Assembly: GCA_964565805.1 (NCBI GenBank)
Contig: CAZMGH010000001.1
Location: forward strand, 1 to 64,000
Direction: 5' to 3'
DNA from: Catenibacillus sp964565805
GTDB lineage: Bacteria > Bacillota > Clostridia > Lachnospirales > Lachnospiraceae
DNA length: 64,000 nt
The notes under the pieces: generated by a model
Seen by the model: only the letters and a program-made list of their open reading frames with translations
Told to the model about the DNA's origin: nothing
Database searches by the model: none
Shown here: positions 1 through 8,527 of the stretch, piece after piece
Layout: each line of letters begins with the position of its first letter
Numbering within the stretch: position 1 is the stretch's first letter
Position numbers and translations under genes: made by a program

Positions 1-300
1 GTATAAAATTTTCAATGTTCATCAATTTAGCCTTGACTTTTTATTTGCAGGCTCAATTTTCTCCATTTGTAGCTCTCAGCATACGGCCTGCTATGTCTTA
101 ATATAAGAGCAAAAAGTGTGCCACCTTTTATTCCATATCGAAAATTTATTTCAAAAAAATTAAAAATCCATAAAACCCCCATTTAATCCCATATTTTCCC
201 CTGTTTATGCCAGATTTTTTCAGAAAGCTGACCTTGCCAAAGGGCGTTTTTCCCGCCAGGGTAAAGTTCCAGTATCGGTTACACAACCCTGAAAAACAAA
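1..300. other. AT-rich intergenic stretch, no gene seen
   Basis: This left edge carries no convincing coding frame. It is AT-rich and has no ribosome binding site in front of any long frame. A terminator-like hairpin follows at 301-325. The gene it belongs to on the left lies outside the window. Confidence 0.5.
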
Positions 301-326
301 AAACGTCAAGTTTTCTTGACGTTTTT
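299..326. terminator. Hairpin terminator after the nuclease-helicase gene
   Basis: The arms AAACGTCAAG and CTTGACGTTT face each other over a TTTT loop, with A-rich and T-rich flanks. The structure can therefore terminate transcription in both directions. It sits 33 bp past the stop of the minus-strand helicase gene. Confidence 0.75.
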
Positions 327-357
327 TGACATTCGATCATTCATCAGATCTGTCCCT

Positions 358-2778
358 TTAATTTTCACTCAACAAAGCATTTTCCCAAAATGCATTGACC
401 TTTTCCACCACGCTGGCCCGGGTGACCTTCACCACTGAGGACCATTCCCTGGGGAACAGATTCCGGTACTGGCGGTAATTAAACCGCTCATCTAAAAGGG
501 CGATGATCCCCCGGTCATTTTCCGTGCGGATCACCCGGCCTCCGGCCTGGAGCACCTTGTTCATTCCCGGATACAAATAGGCATACTCAAAGCCCATGCC
601 GGATCTTTGGTCGTAAAATTCCCGCAAAAGCTCCCGCTCATCTCCAACCTGGGGCAGCCCTGTGCCAACAATAATCGCGCCGATGAGACGATCCTCCTTC
701 AGATCGATCCCCTCGGAAAAGATCCCGCCCAAAACACAAAATCCCAGGACTATGCCGTGATTTCCCGCCTGAAAAAAATCCAGAAACTCCTGCCGATCCG
801 CCTCGCTCATCCCATTGGCTTGAACATGGACATGGAAACCATTGCCCGCCTTAGACAGTTCCCGCTCAGAAAATACATCAAAAACACTTTGCATGTAAGC
901 ATAGGAAGGGAAAAACACAAGATAATTTCCGTTTTTAGCTCTGGCGATCTCCCGGATATAATCCGAAATTTTTTCATATTCCTCCCGGTTGCGTCGGGTA
1001 TACCGGCTGCTTATATCAGAGGCAGTTAAAAGCAGACGCCGGTCCGGCTCAAAAGGAGAGGTGGCGTACATGTCATAATCCTGGGCTCCGGTAACACTTA
1101 AAAGGCTTTTATAATACTGGACCGGCAGGAGGGTTGCCGAGAAAAATACTGCCGCCAGCCCCAGGTCCAGACGCTGTCTAAGGTCCCTGGACGGATCCAC
1201 GCAAAAGATCTTCAGCATAAAATCCCCATCTTCCAGGCGCTTCCCGTACTCGATGTACCGGTCTTCATCCATACAGTCATAGGCATTAACAAACCGCTTA
1301 GACTCCAGATAAAGCTCCAGGATCTGTTCCTTAAGCTGAAGGCGGGCCATGCTTTTATCCTCATTATCTTTCAAGATCACTTCCATTTCCGACATGAGAC
1401 GCATCAGATAAAGGGTCATACCCCCGCTGCTGTTGGTCACCATACAATCGGGACATTCCAGGGCAGTCTGGGTCAGGTACTTGATACACTTGCCAAGACG
1501 GGCTGCCAGTTTGGGAAACTCCCCTTTAACCAGGCCCCTCAGAGCTTTAAACTGAGTCACTTTCAGCTGGGCGCTGAACATTTCCCTGGCTCGCTCTACC
1601 AGGTTGTGGGCCTCGTCAATCAGCAAAATATAATTTTCCTTACTATCTCCAAAAAACCGTTTCAGGTACACATAAGGATCAAATACATAATTATAATCAC
1701 ACACTACCCCGTCCAGCCAGACTGCCGCGTCCAGCTGCATTTCAAAGGGACACACACGATAGTCCCGGGCATAGGCCTCCACCACCTCCCGGCTCATAAA
1801 TGGCTCTGACGAAATCATGGCAAACACTGCTTCATTGACCCGGTCAAAGTGGCCTTTGGCTCTGGGGCACTCTCTTGGATTACAGTGAGGCTCATCTAAA
1901 ATACAGCACTTTTCCTTAGCCGTCAAAGTAATATACTTAAAACACATTCCCCGGTCTGTCAGGATCTTAAACGTTTCCTCCGCCACAGTGCGGGTAATGT
2001 TTTTTGCGGTCAGATAAAAAATCTTATCGCTGCGCCCTTCGCCCATAACCTTAATGGCGGGAAAAAGGGTGGAAATGGTCTTTCCCGTCCCGGTAGGCGC
2101 CTGGATAAACAGTTTTTTTCCCTGGATAATGGTCTGATAAACGCCGGCAATCAGGCGCTTTTGTCCAGGCCGGTAATCAAAGGGAAATGAAATCTGACCA
2201 ATGGAAATGTTCCGTTTTTCCTTCCAGTCCAGAGCCCAACGGATCCATACACTATATTTTCCCAGCACATCCATGATCCAGATTTCCAGCTCCTCCATAG
2301 AGCGCTCTTCACAAAATCGGCGGATTTTTCCAGATTCCAGATGAACATAAGTCACCTGGACACCCATCCTGGACTGGCCATCTTTCTTTCCGTACATATA
2401 AGCATAGCACAGGGCCTGGCCTAAATGAACCGGCAGCGGCTCAGTCATGGACTTAAGACTTCCGTAAGTGCCTTTGATCTCATCAATGGTATAAAAATAT
2501 CCGCTGTCATTTTCATCTACAGGAATGTGATAATCCTCGATCACCCCATCGGCGCGGCCCTCCAGAGAGATCACCAGGTCATCCCCCATAGGGAACTCCA
2601 TTTTCAAAGTCACCTCTGCCTTGTAGGAGGCTCCCCCTTCTTTTTGTATTTTTTTATGAACAGCACTCCCCTCCTGCATGGCCTGAGTGTCCCGCAACGT
2701 CTGAGAACCCGTATCCAGATCTCCGCTGCGCAGAACAAACTCCACCAAACGGCGCACTGATATTTTTACTTTATCCAT
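358..2778 (-). CDS. PD-(D/E)XK nuclease fused to XPD/DinG-type Fe-S DNA helicase
   Basis: An 806-residue protein. Residues 1-180 look like a RecB/Cas4-type nuclease: His41, Asp77 in GRADG, the pair Glu100-x-Lys102 in DEIKGT, and the QxxxY motif Q121-Y125. Residues 200-800 are a superfamily 2 helicase with Walker A APTGTGKT (227-234) and a DEAH box (388-391). The expected four-cysteine Fe-S patch is present (C291/C292, C299, C304, C343). Related XPD/DinG enzymes unwind DNA 5' to 3' in repair, so a nuclease-helicase acting on damaged or branched DNA is the likely role; this is inference. It is a monocistronic minus-strand gene divergent from the MATE gene, with AGAGG-type binding sites before the ATG. 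There are no cas genes nearby, so no CRISPR role is implied. Confidence 0.85.
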   Translation of the reverse strand: MDKVKISVRRLVEFVLRSGDLDTGSQTLRDTQAMQEGSAVHKKIQKEGGASYKAEVTLKMEFPMGDDLVISLEGRADGVIEDYHIPVDENDSGYFYTIDEIKGTYGSLKSMTEPLPVHLGQALCYAYMYGKKDGQSRMGVQVTYVHLESGKIRRFCEERSMEELEIWIMDVLGKYSVWIRWALDWKEKRNISIGQISFPFDYRPGQKRLIAGVYQTIIQGKKLFIQAPTGTGKTISTLFPAIKVMGEGRSDKIFYLTAKNITRTVAEETFKILTDRGMCFKYITLTAKEKCCILDEPHCNPRECPRAKGHFDRVNEAVFAMISSEPFMSREVVEAYARDYRVCPFEMQLDAAVWLDGVVCDYNYVFDPYVYLKRFFGDSKENYILLIDEAHNLVERAREMFSAQLKVTQFKALRGLVKGEFPKLAARLGKCIKYLTQTALECPDCMVTNSSGGMTLYLMRLMSEMEVILKDNEDKSMARLQLKEQILELYLESKRFVNAYDCMDEDRYIEYGKRLEDGDFMLKIFCVDPSRDLRQRLDLGLAAVFFSATLLPVQYYKSLLSVTGAQDYDMYATSPFEPDRRLLLTASDISSRYTRRNREEYEKISDYIREIARAKNGNYLVFFPSYAYMQSVFDVFSERELSKAGNGFHVHVQANGMSEADRQEFLDFFQAGNHGIVLGFCVLGGIFSEGIDLKEDRLIGAIIVGTGLPQVGDERELLREFYDQRSGMGFEYAYLYPGMNKVLQAGGRVIRTENDRGIIALLDERFNYRQYRNLFPREWSSVVKVTRASVVEKVNAFWENALLSEN

Positions 2779-2840
2779 ATAACTATGCCTCTTTCCTCTG
2801 CAACAGTTCGTAACAGTTCATCCGGTCTGACGGTTTGCCA

Positions 2841-2869
2841 TTGAAATCCGGGATTTCCCGTTGTATACT
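2841..2869 (+). promoter_or_regulatory. Promoter of the MATE exporter gene
   Basis: TTGAAA (2841-2846) and TATACT (2864-2869) are separated by 17 bp. The spacer contains the small palindrome CGGGATTTCCCG, which could be an operator. Transcription would start near 2876, giving a leader of about 34 nt to the preferred ATG at 2910. Confidence 0.7.
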
Positions 2870-2909
2870 TAAAGTGATGCACTAACATATGAGAAAGGTT
2901 GTTGATTCC

Positions 2910-4274
2910 ATGGCATCATCCGCCAAAAATGATTTCAGCCAGGGCAGCATGTCCCGAAATATTTTAAATATCGCCCTTCCCATGACTCTGGCTCAGCTGA
3001 TCAATGTTCTTTACAGCGTTGTAGACCGTATGTACATCGGCCGTCTTCCCGATGCTTCCACCCTGGCCCTTACGGGCATCGGCCTGACGCTGCCCATCAC
3101 TTCCATGATTACAGCATTTTCCAATCTATTTTCCACCGGGGGCGCACCGCTTTTTTCCATTTCCCGGGGCGAGGGCAATGAAAAAAAGGCTGCAAAAATC
3201 CTTGGAACATCCACGTCCATGCTCATCGCCATTGGTGTGACTCTGACGATCTTAATATGGCTGACAAAAAAACCTTTGCTTTATCTTCTAGGGGCCAGTG
3301 ACGCCACCTACCCTTATGCAAATGAGTACCTGTCCATCTATCTTCTGGGAACGGTTTTTGTCATGATCAGCCTTGGACTAAACAGCTTTATTAATTCCCA
3401 GGGGTTTGCCCGCACCGGCATGTTTACTGTCCTTATCGGCGCCATTTTAAACATTATCTTGGATCCGGTATTTATTTTTGTCCTTAACATGGGCGTCCGA
3501 GGGGCGGCTTTGGCCACCATTATCTCCCAGAGCGTCTCCGCCTTATGGGTGGTGCGGTTTCTTACCGGCCCCAAGGCCATTATTAAAATTCAAAAATCCA
3601 TGCTTTTTCCAGATTTTAAGCTGGTAGGAAAGATTTTTGGCCTGGGACTGTCCGGATTTATTATGGCTGTGACCAACAGCGCTGTCCAGATGGTGTGCAA
3701 TGTAACCCTTCAGGCCTGGGGCGGCGATCTTTACGTAGCCGTTATGACTGTGTTAAATTCCGTCCGTGAGATCGTCTCTATGCCGGTCCAGGGCATTACC
3801 AGCGGGGCCCAGCCTGTCCTTGGCTACAACTACGGGGCCGGAAAGTATGACCGGGTCCGTTCCGGCATTAAGTTTACATCCCTGGTAGGTATTATTTATA
3901 CCACCGCTGCATGGGCAGTGATCTTTATTGCCCCCGGATTTTTTATACGGATCTTTAACAGCGATCCTTCCCTGTTGGAATCGGGTATTCCTGCCCTTCA
4001 TTTGTACTTTTTCGGATTTTTCATGATGTCCTTACAGTTTTCCGGCCAGTGTGTGTTTACCGGACTGGGAAAGGCAAAGTTTGCCATCTTCTTTTCCCTG
4101 CTGCGCAAGGCGGTCATTGTGATCCCTCTCACCCTGCTTCTGCCCTATATTGCCGGTCTTGGGGTAACCGGCGTTTTCCTGGCAGAGCCTATCTCCAACT
4201 TTATCGGCGGCTCCGCATGCTTTATTACCATGATCTTTACTGTCTATCGTAAGCTTGGAAAGCAGGGTACATAA
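2910..4274 (+). CDS. MATE-family multidrug/Na+ (or H+) antiporter
   Basis: About 454 residues, the usual MATE length, with some twelve hydrophobic segments in two halves. The N-terminal LPMTLAQLINVLYSVVDRMY is characteristic of the family, which exports cationic drugs or metabolites using Na+ or H+ gradients; the substrate cannot be told from sequence. I prefer the ATG at 2910, which follows AGAAAGG at a workable distance. The upstream ATG at 2889 lies very close to the predicted transcription start and has no binding site. The 3' end overlaps the convergent AraC gene by 38 bp, so the two transcripts are antisense at their ends. Confidence 0.9.
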   Translation: MASSAKNDFSQGSMSRNILNIALPMTLAQLINVLYSVVDRMYIGRLPDASTLALTGIGLTLPITSMITAFSNLFSTGGAPLFSISRGEGNEKKAAKILGTSTSMLIAIGVTLTILIWLTKKPLLYLLGASDATYPYANEYLSIYLLGTVFVMISLGLNSFINSQGFARTGMFTVLIGAILNIILDPVFIFVLNMGVRGAALATIISQSVSALWVVRFLTGPKAIIKIQKSMLFPDFKLVGKIFGLGLSGFIMAVTNSAVQMVCNVTLQAWGGDLYVAVMTVLNSVREIVSMPVQGITSGAQPVLGYNYGAGKYDRVRSGIKFTSLVGIIYTTAAWAVIFIAPGFFIRIFNSDPSLLESGIPALHLYFFGFFMMSLQFSGQCVFTGLGKAKFAIFFSLLRKAVIVIPLTLLLPYIAGLGVTGVFLAEPISNFIGGSACFITMIFTVYRKLGKQGT

Positions 4275-5082
4275 CGCCTTCCTGAAGCTGTTTTTTCTGG
4301 TAATCCCTGGGCGTCATGCCCACGTATTTTATAAATGCCCGGTTAAAGGTCCGTGATGAGGAAAATCCTACCCCGTAGGCCACCTCGGTAATCGACATGG
4401 ACCTTTTTTCTAAAAGACGGCAGGCCTGGCTCACCCGCAGGGAACGGACATAATCCCCAAAGCCCATGCCCATTTTCTGGCTGAATAAATGGGAAATATA
4501 ATATTTATTAATGTGGAGGGCATTGGCCACATCCTCTAAAAAAAGCCGCTCACTATAATGGGACATACAGTAATTTAAAATCAGGTTCACCGTTGCCAGC
4601 TCTCCCGGGCTGGCGGCCTGAAGCTTCAGCTTTTCCAGAAGCCTTCCCAAAATCAAAAAGAAATGTCCCTTCTGTTCCATCTCCCTGAAGACATTTCCAT
4701 CCACTGTCCGCTCCCGGGTCATGGCCTTCATGGCCTCCAGGAGAAGCTCATCTGCAAGAGCGCCTTTCACCAAGGGACTTTTAGGGATCTTCTCATTAAA
4801 GATGTAGGCAAATTCATCCGCCATATCCGGCGGAAATAAAAGGATCATATACTGCTCATCCATCCGGCTTTCATAATAATGGATCTGATTGGGGAAAACG
4901 ATAAAAATATCCCCCGGGGTAATATCGTATTTTCTGGACTCAATAAAACCCCAGGTACACCCGGAAAGCATCCCTACGATCTCCACATGACCGTGAAGAT
5001 GAGGGCCAAAGTCCAATTTCCCTCCCCGCCCCGCGGAAAATGTCCGGCTTTTATCCTCATAAAAAAATCTCACTGAAATCAT
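4237..5082 (-). CDS. AraC-family transcriptional regulator with cupin sensor domain
   Basis: 281 residues. The N-terminal half is a cupin-like ligand domain (HLHGHVE near residue 30, then ITPGDIF and NQIHYYES). The C-terminal 100 residues contain the two AraC helix-turn-helix units, with DVANALHINKYYISHLF and EVAYGVGFSSSRTFNRAF. Regulators of this build usually control sugar-use genes. The divergent sugar isomerase-like gene at 5296 is the natural candidate target, though this is inference. The binding site AAAGGA precedes the ATG. The leader carries the two-hairpin repeat described at 5103. Confidence 0.9.
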   Translation of the reverse strand: MISVRFFYEDKSRTFSAGRGGKLDFGPHLHGHVEIVGMLSGCTWGFIESRKYDITPGDIFIVFPNQIHYYESRMDEQYMILLFPPDMADEFAYIFNEKIPKSPLVKGALADELLLEAMKAMTRERTVDGNVFREMEQKGHFFLILGRLLEKLKLQAASPGELATVNLILNYCMSHYSERLFLEDVANALHINKYYISHLFSQKMGMGFGDYVRSLRVSQACRLLEKRSMSITEVAYGVGFSSSRTFNRAFIKYVGMTPRDYQKKQLQEGVMYPAFQAYDRQ

Positions 5083-5102
5083 CCTGTCCTTTCATTATTA
5101 TT

Positions 5103-5169
5103 GCCGTGTCCCTCACGGCATGAGGGTATCCCCTTGCGGGATTTCAATATTATTGCCGTGTTTTTCGGC
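5103..5169 (-). repeat. Two-hairpin 5'-UTR element, copy A, with a partial second copy
   Basis: On the plus strand GCCGTG (5103-5108) pairs with CACGGC (5114-5119), followed by GGG-TAT-CCC (5124-5132). A half copy, GCCG TGTTTTT CGGC, lies at 5155-5169. The same arrangement occurs at 14294-14326 and 53405-53436, each time just upstream of a minus-strand start codon. It lies inside the predicted leader of the AraC gene. Confidence 0.6.
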
Positions 5170-5233
5170 CGCTATGTGAAGGGATTTACAAAGTGCGCAA
5201 TTTTTGTCTGGTTTATGTTGGTATTTGACTTGA

Positions 5234-5262
5234 ATTATAGCATTTCTTTGCGTATTATTCAA
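5234..5262 (-). promoter_or_regulatory. Promoter of the AraC-family gene
   Basis: On the minus strand TTGAAT (5262-5257) and TATAAT (5239-5234) are separated by 17 bp. The resulting leader would be about 145 nt and would contain the two-hairpin element. Confidence 0.65.
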
Positions 5263-5295
5263 TATAGATTATCATCATCATGAGGAGGTTATTTT

Positions 5296-6114
5296 ATGTT
5301 ACCTGTAGGATTACAGCTTTACTCTGTAAGAGAGGATTTGGAAAAAGATTTTGAAGGAACTTTAAAGAAAGTTAAAGCCATGGGCTATGAAGGTGTAGAA
5401 TTTGCCGGACTTTACGGCCACTCCGCCCAGGAAGTAAAGGCTGCCACTGAAGCTGCCGGCCTGATTCCCCTTTCCGCCCATGTTCCTTTTGTAGAAATGA
5501 TGGCAGACCCGGAAGGCACCATGGAAACTTACTCAAAAATCGGATGCCAGTACATCGTCATCCCTTATCTCACGGAAGAATACCGCCCCGGCTGCGATAA
5601 ATTCCAGGAAGTTATTGACGGTGCCCGTCAGCTGGGAGAAGCTGCCAACAAACATCGCATGAAGCTCCTTTATCATAATCACGACTTTGAATTTGCCAAA
5701 TTAGACGGCAAATATGCCCTGGATGTTTTATATGACACGATCCCTGCCAACCTGCTCCAGACAGAAATCGACACCTGCTGGGTCAATGTCGCTGGTGAAG
5801 ATCCTGCTGCCTATGTGCGTAAATATACGGACCGTGCTCCGGTTGTCCATTTAAAGGATTTCTTTAAGTCCGGCCATGTTTCAAAAATGTACGAGCTGAT
5901 CGGCATTGAAGACGAGGATAAAGAAAGCAAAGAGGAAGGCGTCTTTGAATTTCGTCCTTTAGGCCATGGCCTTCAAGATATTCCCTCTCTCCTGAAAGCT
6001 TCGGAAGACGCCCACGCCAAATGGGTCATCGTCGAACAGGATGCCCCGTCTATGGGTAAGACTCCTATGGAATCGGTTCAGATGAGCATAGAATATCTCA
6101 ACAGCCTGAAATAA
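5296..6114 (+). CDS. Sugar phosphate isomerase/epimerase-like TIM-barrel protein
   Basis: 272 residues of the xylose isomerase-like (AP endonuclease 2) TIM-barrel family, which includes IolE/IolI-type inosose enzymes and ketose epimerases. Visible family features are the N-terminal VGLQLYSVRE, YEGVEFAG, LLYHNHDFEF, EIDTCWV, VVHLKDF and VIVEQD. These supply the His, Glu and Asp residues that hold the divalent metal. The exact sugar cannot be assigned. GAGGAGG sits eight bases before the ATG. The gene stands alone, divergent from the AraC regulator, and ends at a strong hairpin at 6138. Confidence 0.85.
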   Translation: MLPVGLQLYSVREDLEKDFEGTLKKVKAMGYEGVEFAGLYGHSAQEVKAATEAAGLIPLSAHVPFVEMMADPEGTMETYSKIGCQYIVIPYLTEEYRPGCDKFQEVIDGARQLGEAANKHRMKLLYHNHDFEFAKLDGKYALDVLYDTIPANLLQTEIDTCWVNVAGEDPAAYVRKYTDRAPVVHLKDFFKSGHVSKMYELIGIEDEDKESKEEGVFEFRPLGHGLQDIPSLLKASEDAHAKWVIVEQDAPSMGKTPMESVQMSIEYLNSLK

Positions 6115-6137
6115 AGTTTAAAACCAGGAAGAAATTT

Positions 6138-6182
6138 AAAGCCAGGAAGGGCAGCAGTATCATGCACCCTTTCTGGCTTTTC
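6138..6182. terminator. Convergent-end hairpin terminator
   Basis: AAAGCCAGGAAGGG and CCCTTTCTGGCTTT form a long stem followed by TTCTTTT. It ends the isomerase transcript and overlaps the 3' end of the convergent acyltransferase gene. Confidence 0.75.
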
Positions 6183-7239
6183 TTTTGTCAAGATATTTAA
6201 AAATCCCGGAAGTGATCCCGTGAAGAACCAGGGCAAGAACCAAAGAAATAAGGATCATGATCCCTTCATAAGAAAGCCGGTACGTATAAAATCCCAGGGT
6301 GTTCATCACCCGGCGCACCGCCACATGGACCAGATAAAGCTCCAGAGTATATTTCCCAAACCAGCCAAGAAGCTTAAAGATCCCCCGCTCCGCTCCCCTG
6401 AAAAGAGCAATCGGACTCCGGCTCATCCAGGTCAGCGCCAAAACAAGAAGCAGGCACAGGCAAAGATTCACAAATCCGGCCATATATATGCCAATAATGC
6501 TTTTATCCGCCAGGTCTAACGGTCCGGCTAAAATTACAGCAACCGCCGTCAGGGCTGCCACTGTGCCTACGGAAATCTTCCGTTTTTCATAAACAGCCTT
6601 TCCTATAAGAACACCTACAAAAAATATGGGAAACCTGGACACCGCAATGCTTATATTCTCATACAGATCGTGGTGATACAGCTCTAAAAGGATCAGCGCC
6701 ACTGTTGTGACCAGACACAGGCACAAGATCCTCAGCTTTTCCTCTGTCCTGTCTCTGGCCTGCTCCACCAGGTTAAAAACATAAGGAAAGATCACATAGC
6801 ACGCTCCTGCCATAAGAATATACCAAAACCACCGTTTTTCCTGAAAGAAAAAGGAAACAAAAGAAATATCCCTCAAAAAGGTAATGACGCCGCTTTCCTC
6901 CCAGATCACATCCAGCCACAGCCATGCAGGCACGGCCACGATCACGTAGGGAAGCAGCAGCTTTTGAAAGCGCTTCTTATAAAAAGCCTTTCTCTTAGGG
7001 CCTTTTTTCATGGAAAAATACAGTCCCATACCGGAAAGCAGCAAAAACATGTCCACCCCTGAACTGTGGATGTAAATATCAAACCATTGCACCCACCCTT
7101 CATAGCGGACTTCATAAGTCCCGCAGTCCTCCGCGAAATGAAAAACGATGATCAAAAGGATCTCCAGGCCCATAAGGACGCTTCGGTATTTTGATAAGCT
7201 TTCCAGTGATAATTGTTTCATTGATGGATTTTCATTCAT
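6160..7239 (-). CDS. Membrane acyltransferase, acyltransferase-3 family
   Basis: 359 residues, nearly all hydrophobic helices, with about ten membrane segments. The N-terminal part has the family layout: an early helix with HFAEDC, then HSSGVDMFLLLSGMGLYFS, where the SG motif after the second helix is typical. Members transfer acetyl or succinyl groups to exported sugars or cell-wall glycans; the acceptor here is unknown. AAGGAG lies nine bases before the ATG. It follows deoC by 63 bp on the same strand and may be read through from it, but no functional link is evident. Confidence 0.85.
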   Translation of the reverse strand: MNENPSMKQLSLESLSKYRSVLMGLEILLIIVFHFAEDCGTYEVRYEGWVQWFDIYIHSSGVDMFLLLSGMGLYFSMKKGPKRKAFYKKRFQKLLLPYVIVAVPAWLWLDVIWEESGVITFLRDISFVSFFFQEKRWFWYILMAGACYVIFPYVFNLVEQARDRTEEKLRILCLCLVTTVALILLELYHHDLYENISIAVSRFPIFFVGVLIGKAVYEKRKISVGTVAALTAVAVILAGPLDLADKSIIGIYMAGFVNLCLCLLLVLALTWMSRSPIALFRGAERGIFKLLGWFGKYTLELYLVHVAVRRVMNTLGFYTYRLSYEGIMILISLVLALVLHGITSGIFKYLDKRKARKGA

Positions 7240-7302
7240 CCGGTCATTCTCCTTATAATGTATTTTTTCCCGCGGCCTGCTGTCCCCCGGCCTGTCCGAG
7301 CT

Positions 7303-7962
7303 TTACTTCCCGGCTTCCGTCATAATGGCCACTGTGGCGCTGGTACCCAGCCGGTCTGCTCCGGCCTGGATCATCTTATATGCATCCTCAGCGCTGCGGA
7401 TTCCTCCGGCAGCCTTCACCCTGGCCCGTCCGCTGACAGCCTTTTTCATCAGAGCCACATCCTCCACAGTCGCCCCGCCTGTGGAAAATCCTGTAGAAGT
7501 CTTTACAAAATCCGCGCCAGCCTCCACGGCCAGATGACAGGCTCTTATCTTTTCTTCATCCGTTAGAAGACACGTTTCAATGATCACCTTGAGCAAAGCC
7601 TTCCCCTGGCACTTTTCTTTAACCTTTTTAATATCCTCCCGGACAAAATCATCCCGGTGATCCTTCAGGGCGCCTACATTTATAACCATATCAATCTCAC
7701 TGGCCCCGTCTTTAATGGCACGCTCTGCCTCAAAGGCTTTCACCTGAGAGTCCGCCATGCCTAATGGAAATCCTGCCACTGTACACACTTTTACTTTAGA
7801 TCCCGCAAGAAGGCTGGCGGCCAATTTTGTATAACAGCCATTAACACACACAGAGGCGAATCCCCACTGGAGCGCTTCCCTGCAGACCCGGGCTACATCC
7901 TCCTCCCCCGCATCGGCCTTTAAAATTGTATGGTCAAAATATTCCGGCAATAATTTGCCCAT
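7303..7962 (-). CDS. deoC: Deoxyribose-phosphate aldolase
   Basis: 219 residues from the preferred start. The enzyme splits 2-deoxyribose 5-phosphate into glyceraldehyde 3-phosphate and acetaldehyde in deoxynucleoside breakdown. The Schiff-base lysine is visible in FVKTSTGFSTGGAT, the second conserved lysine in RVKAAGGIRS, and the N-terminal DHTILKADA is typical. The ATG at 7962 follows AGGAGGGG by eight bases. A longer frame starting at 8004 is unlikely because it would begin inside the -10 box of the predicted promoter. No other deo genes adjoin it. Confidence 0.95.
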   Translation of the reverse strand: MGKLLPEYFDHTILKADAGEEDVARVCREALQWGFASVCVNGCYTKLAASLLAGSKVKVCTVAGFPLGMADSQVKAFEAERAIKDGASEIDMVINVGALKDHRDDFVREDIKKVKEKCQGKALLKVIIETCLLTDEEKIRACHLAVEAGADFVKTSTGFSTGGATVEDVALMKKAVSGRARVKAAGGIRSAEDAYKMIQAGADRLGTSATVAIMTEAGK

Positions 7963-7999
7963 GAAAATCCCCTCCTGACACAGCGCTTTTTGTATTTCT

Positions 8000-8028
8000 A
8001 TCATACTCTATTCCCTGTAAAAACACAA
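8000..8028 (-). promoter_or_regulatory. Promoter of deoC
   Basis: On the minus strand TTGTGT (8028-8023) and TATGAT (8005-8000) are 17 bp apart. The predicted start near 7993 excludes the long form of DeoC and supports the ATG at 7962. Confidence 0.55.
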
Positions 8029-8079
8029 GAATCTATCCGTCCTCCCAACTTGAAGATTTTGGATTTTGGATTCTTATTT

Positions 8080-8271
8080 ACGGGCAGCCGGGAATTTTGG
8101 AAACCCATTTATTAAAAACTGGTGGATGCGTACCCAGAACAGCTTTCCCAGGTAAGCCTAGACGAATTTTATAAAGCTATTAATGTCTCCTGCCCCAGCC
8201 TGATCCGCACTGAGGCAGACGAACTGACCGATCCCTTCCATATGAAGCCGGGGAACTGTCTCTATGAATAG
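8080..8271 (+). pseudogene. Remnant of an M32 (Taq-type) metallocarboxypeptidase gene
   Basis: The plus strand reads TGSREFWKPIY, a stop codon, then KLVDAYPEQLSQ and FYKAINVSCPSLIRTEADEL in the same frame. This matches the conserved stretch of M32 carboxypeptidases before their last helices, from the FW.P.Y.KL segment to the SLIR.EADE motif. After FH the match ends, with a short unrelated tail and a stop. There is no start codon, no HExxH zinc site and no binding site, so this is a fossil of about 190 bp from a protein of about 500 residues. Confidence 0.75.
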
Positions 8272-8314
8272 AAACATAAACTGTCACAAATTTTGAAAAA
8301 ATTCAAAAAAAGTG

Positions 8315-8343
8315 TTGACAAGCAACAATTTATCATGTATAGT
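8315..8343 (+). promoter_or_regulatory. Promoter of tRNA-Gly
   Basis: TTGACA (8315-8320), a 17-bp spacer and TATAGT (8338-8343) form a near-consensus promoter about 50 bp before the tRNA. Confidence 0.8.
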
Positions 8344-8392
8344 TTTATTTATCCTTGATAGAGGGAAAAACTTTATAAAGTTTCAGTAATAT

Positions 8393-8464
8393 GCGCGAGT
8401 GGCTCAGTGGTGGAGTATCGCCTTGCCAAGGCGAGGGTCGCGGGTTCGAATCCCGTCTCGCGCT
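8393..8464 (+). tRNA. tRNA-Gly (GCC anticodon)
   Basis: A full cloverleaf can be drawn. The acceptor stem is GCGCGAG with CTCGCGC. The anticodon stem TCGCC/GGCGA encloses TTGCCAA, and the T arm contains GGTTCGAATCC. The anticodon GCC reads glycine GGC/GGU codons. CCA is not encoded. The gene stands alone with its own promoter and terminator. Confidence 0.95.
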
Positions 8465-8478
8465 TACTTTTTTGCATT

Positions 8479-8522
8479 AAAACAGCCAGATACTTCCTGT
8501 TTTGGAAAATCTGGCTGTTTTT
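8479..8522. terminator. Bidirectional terminator between tRNA-Gly and lysA
   Basis: AAAACAGCCAGAT pairs with ATCTGGCTGTTTT, with A and T tracts on the two sides. It serves both the tRNA and the convergent decarboxylase gene. Confidence 0.85.
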
Positions 8523-8527
8523 ATATC

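Noticed and set aside
358..900. CRISPR-associated Cas4
   Set aside because: The Cas4-like domain is the N-terminal part of a helicase, with no cas genes or repeat array in the window.
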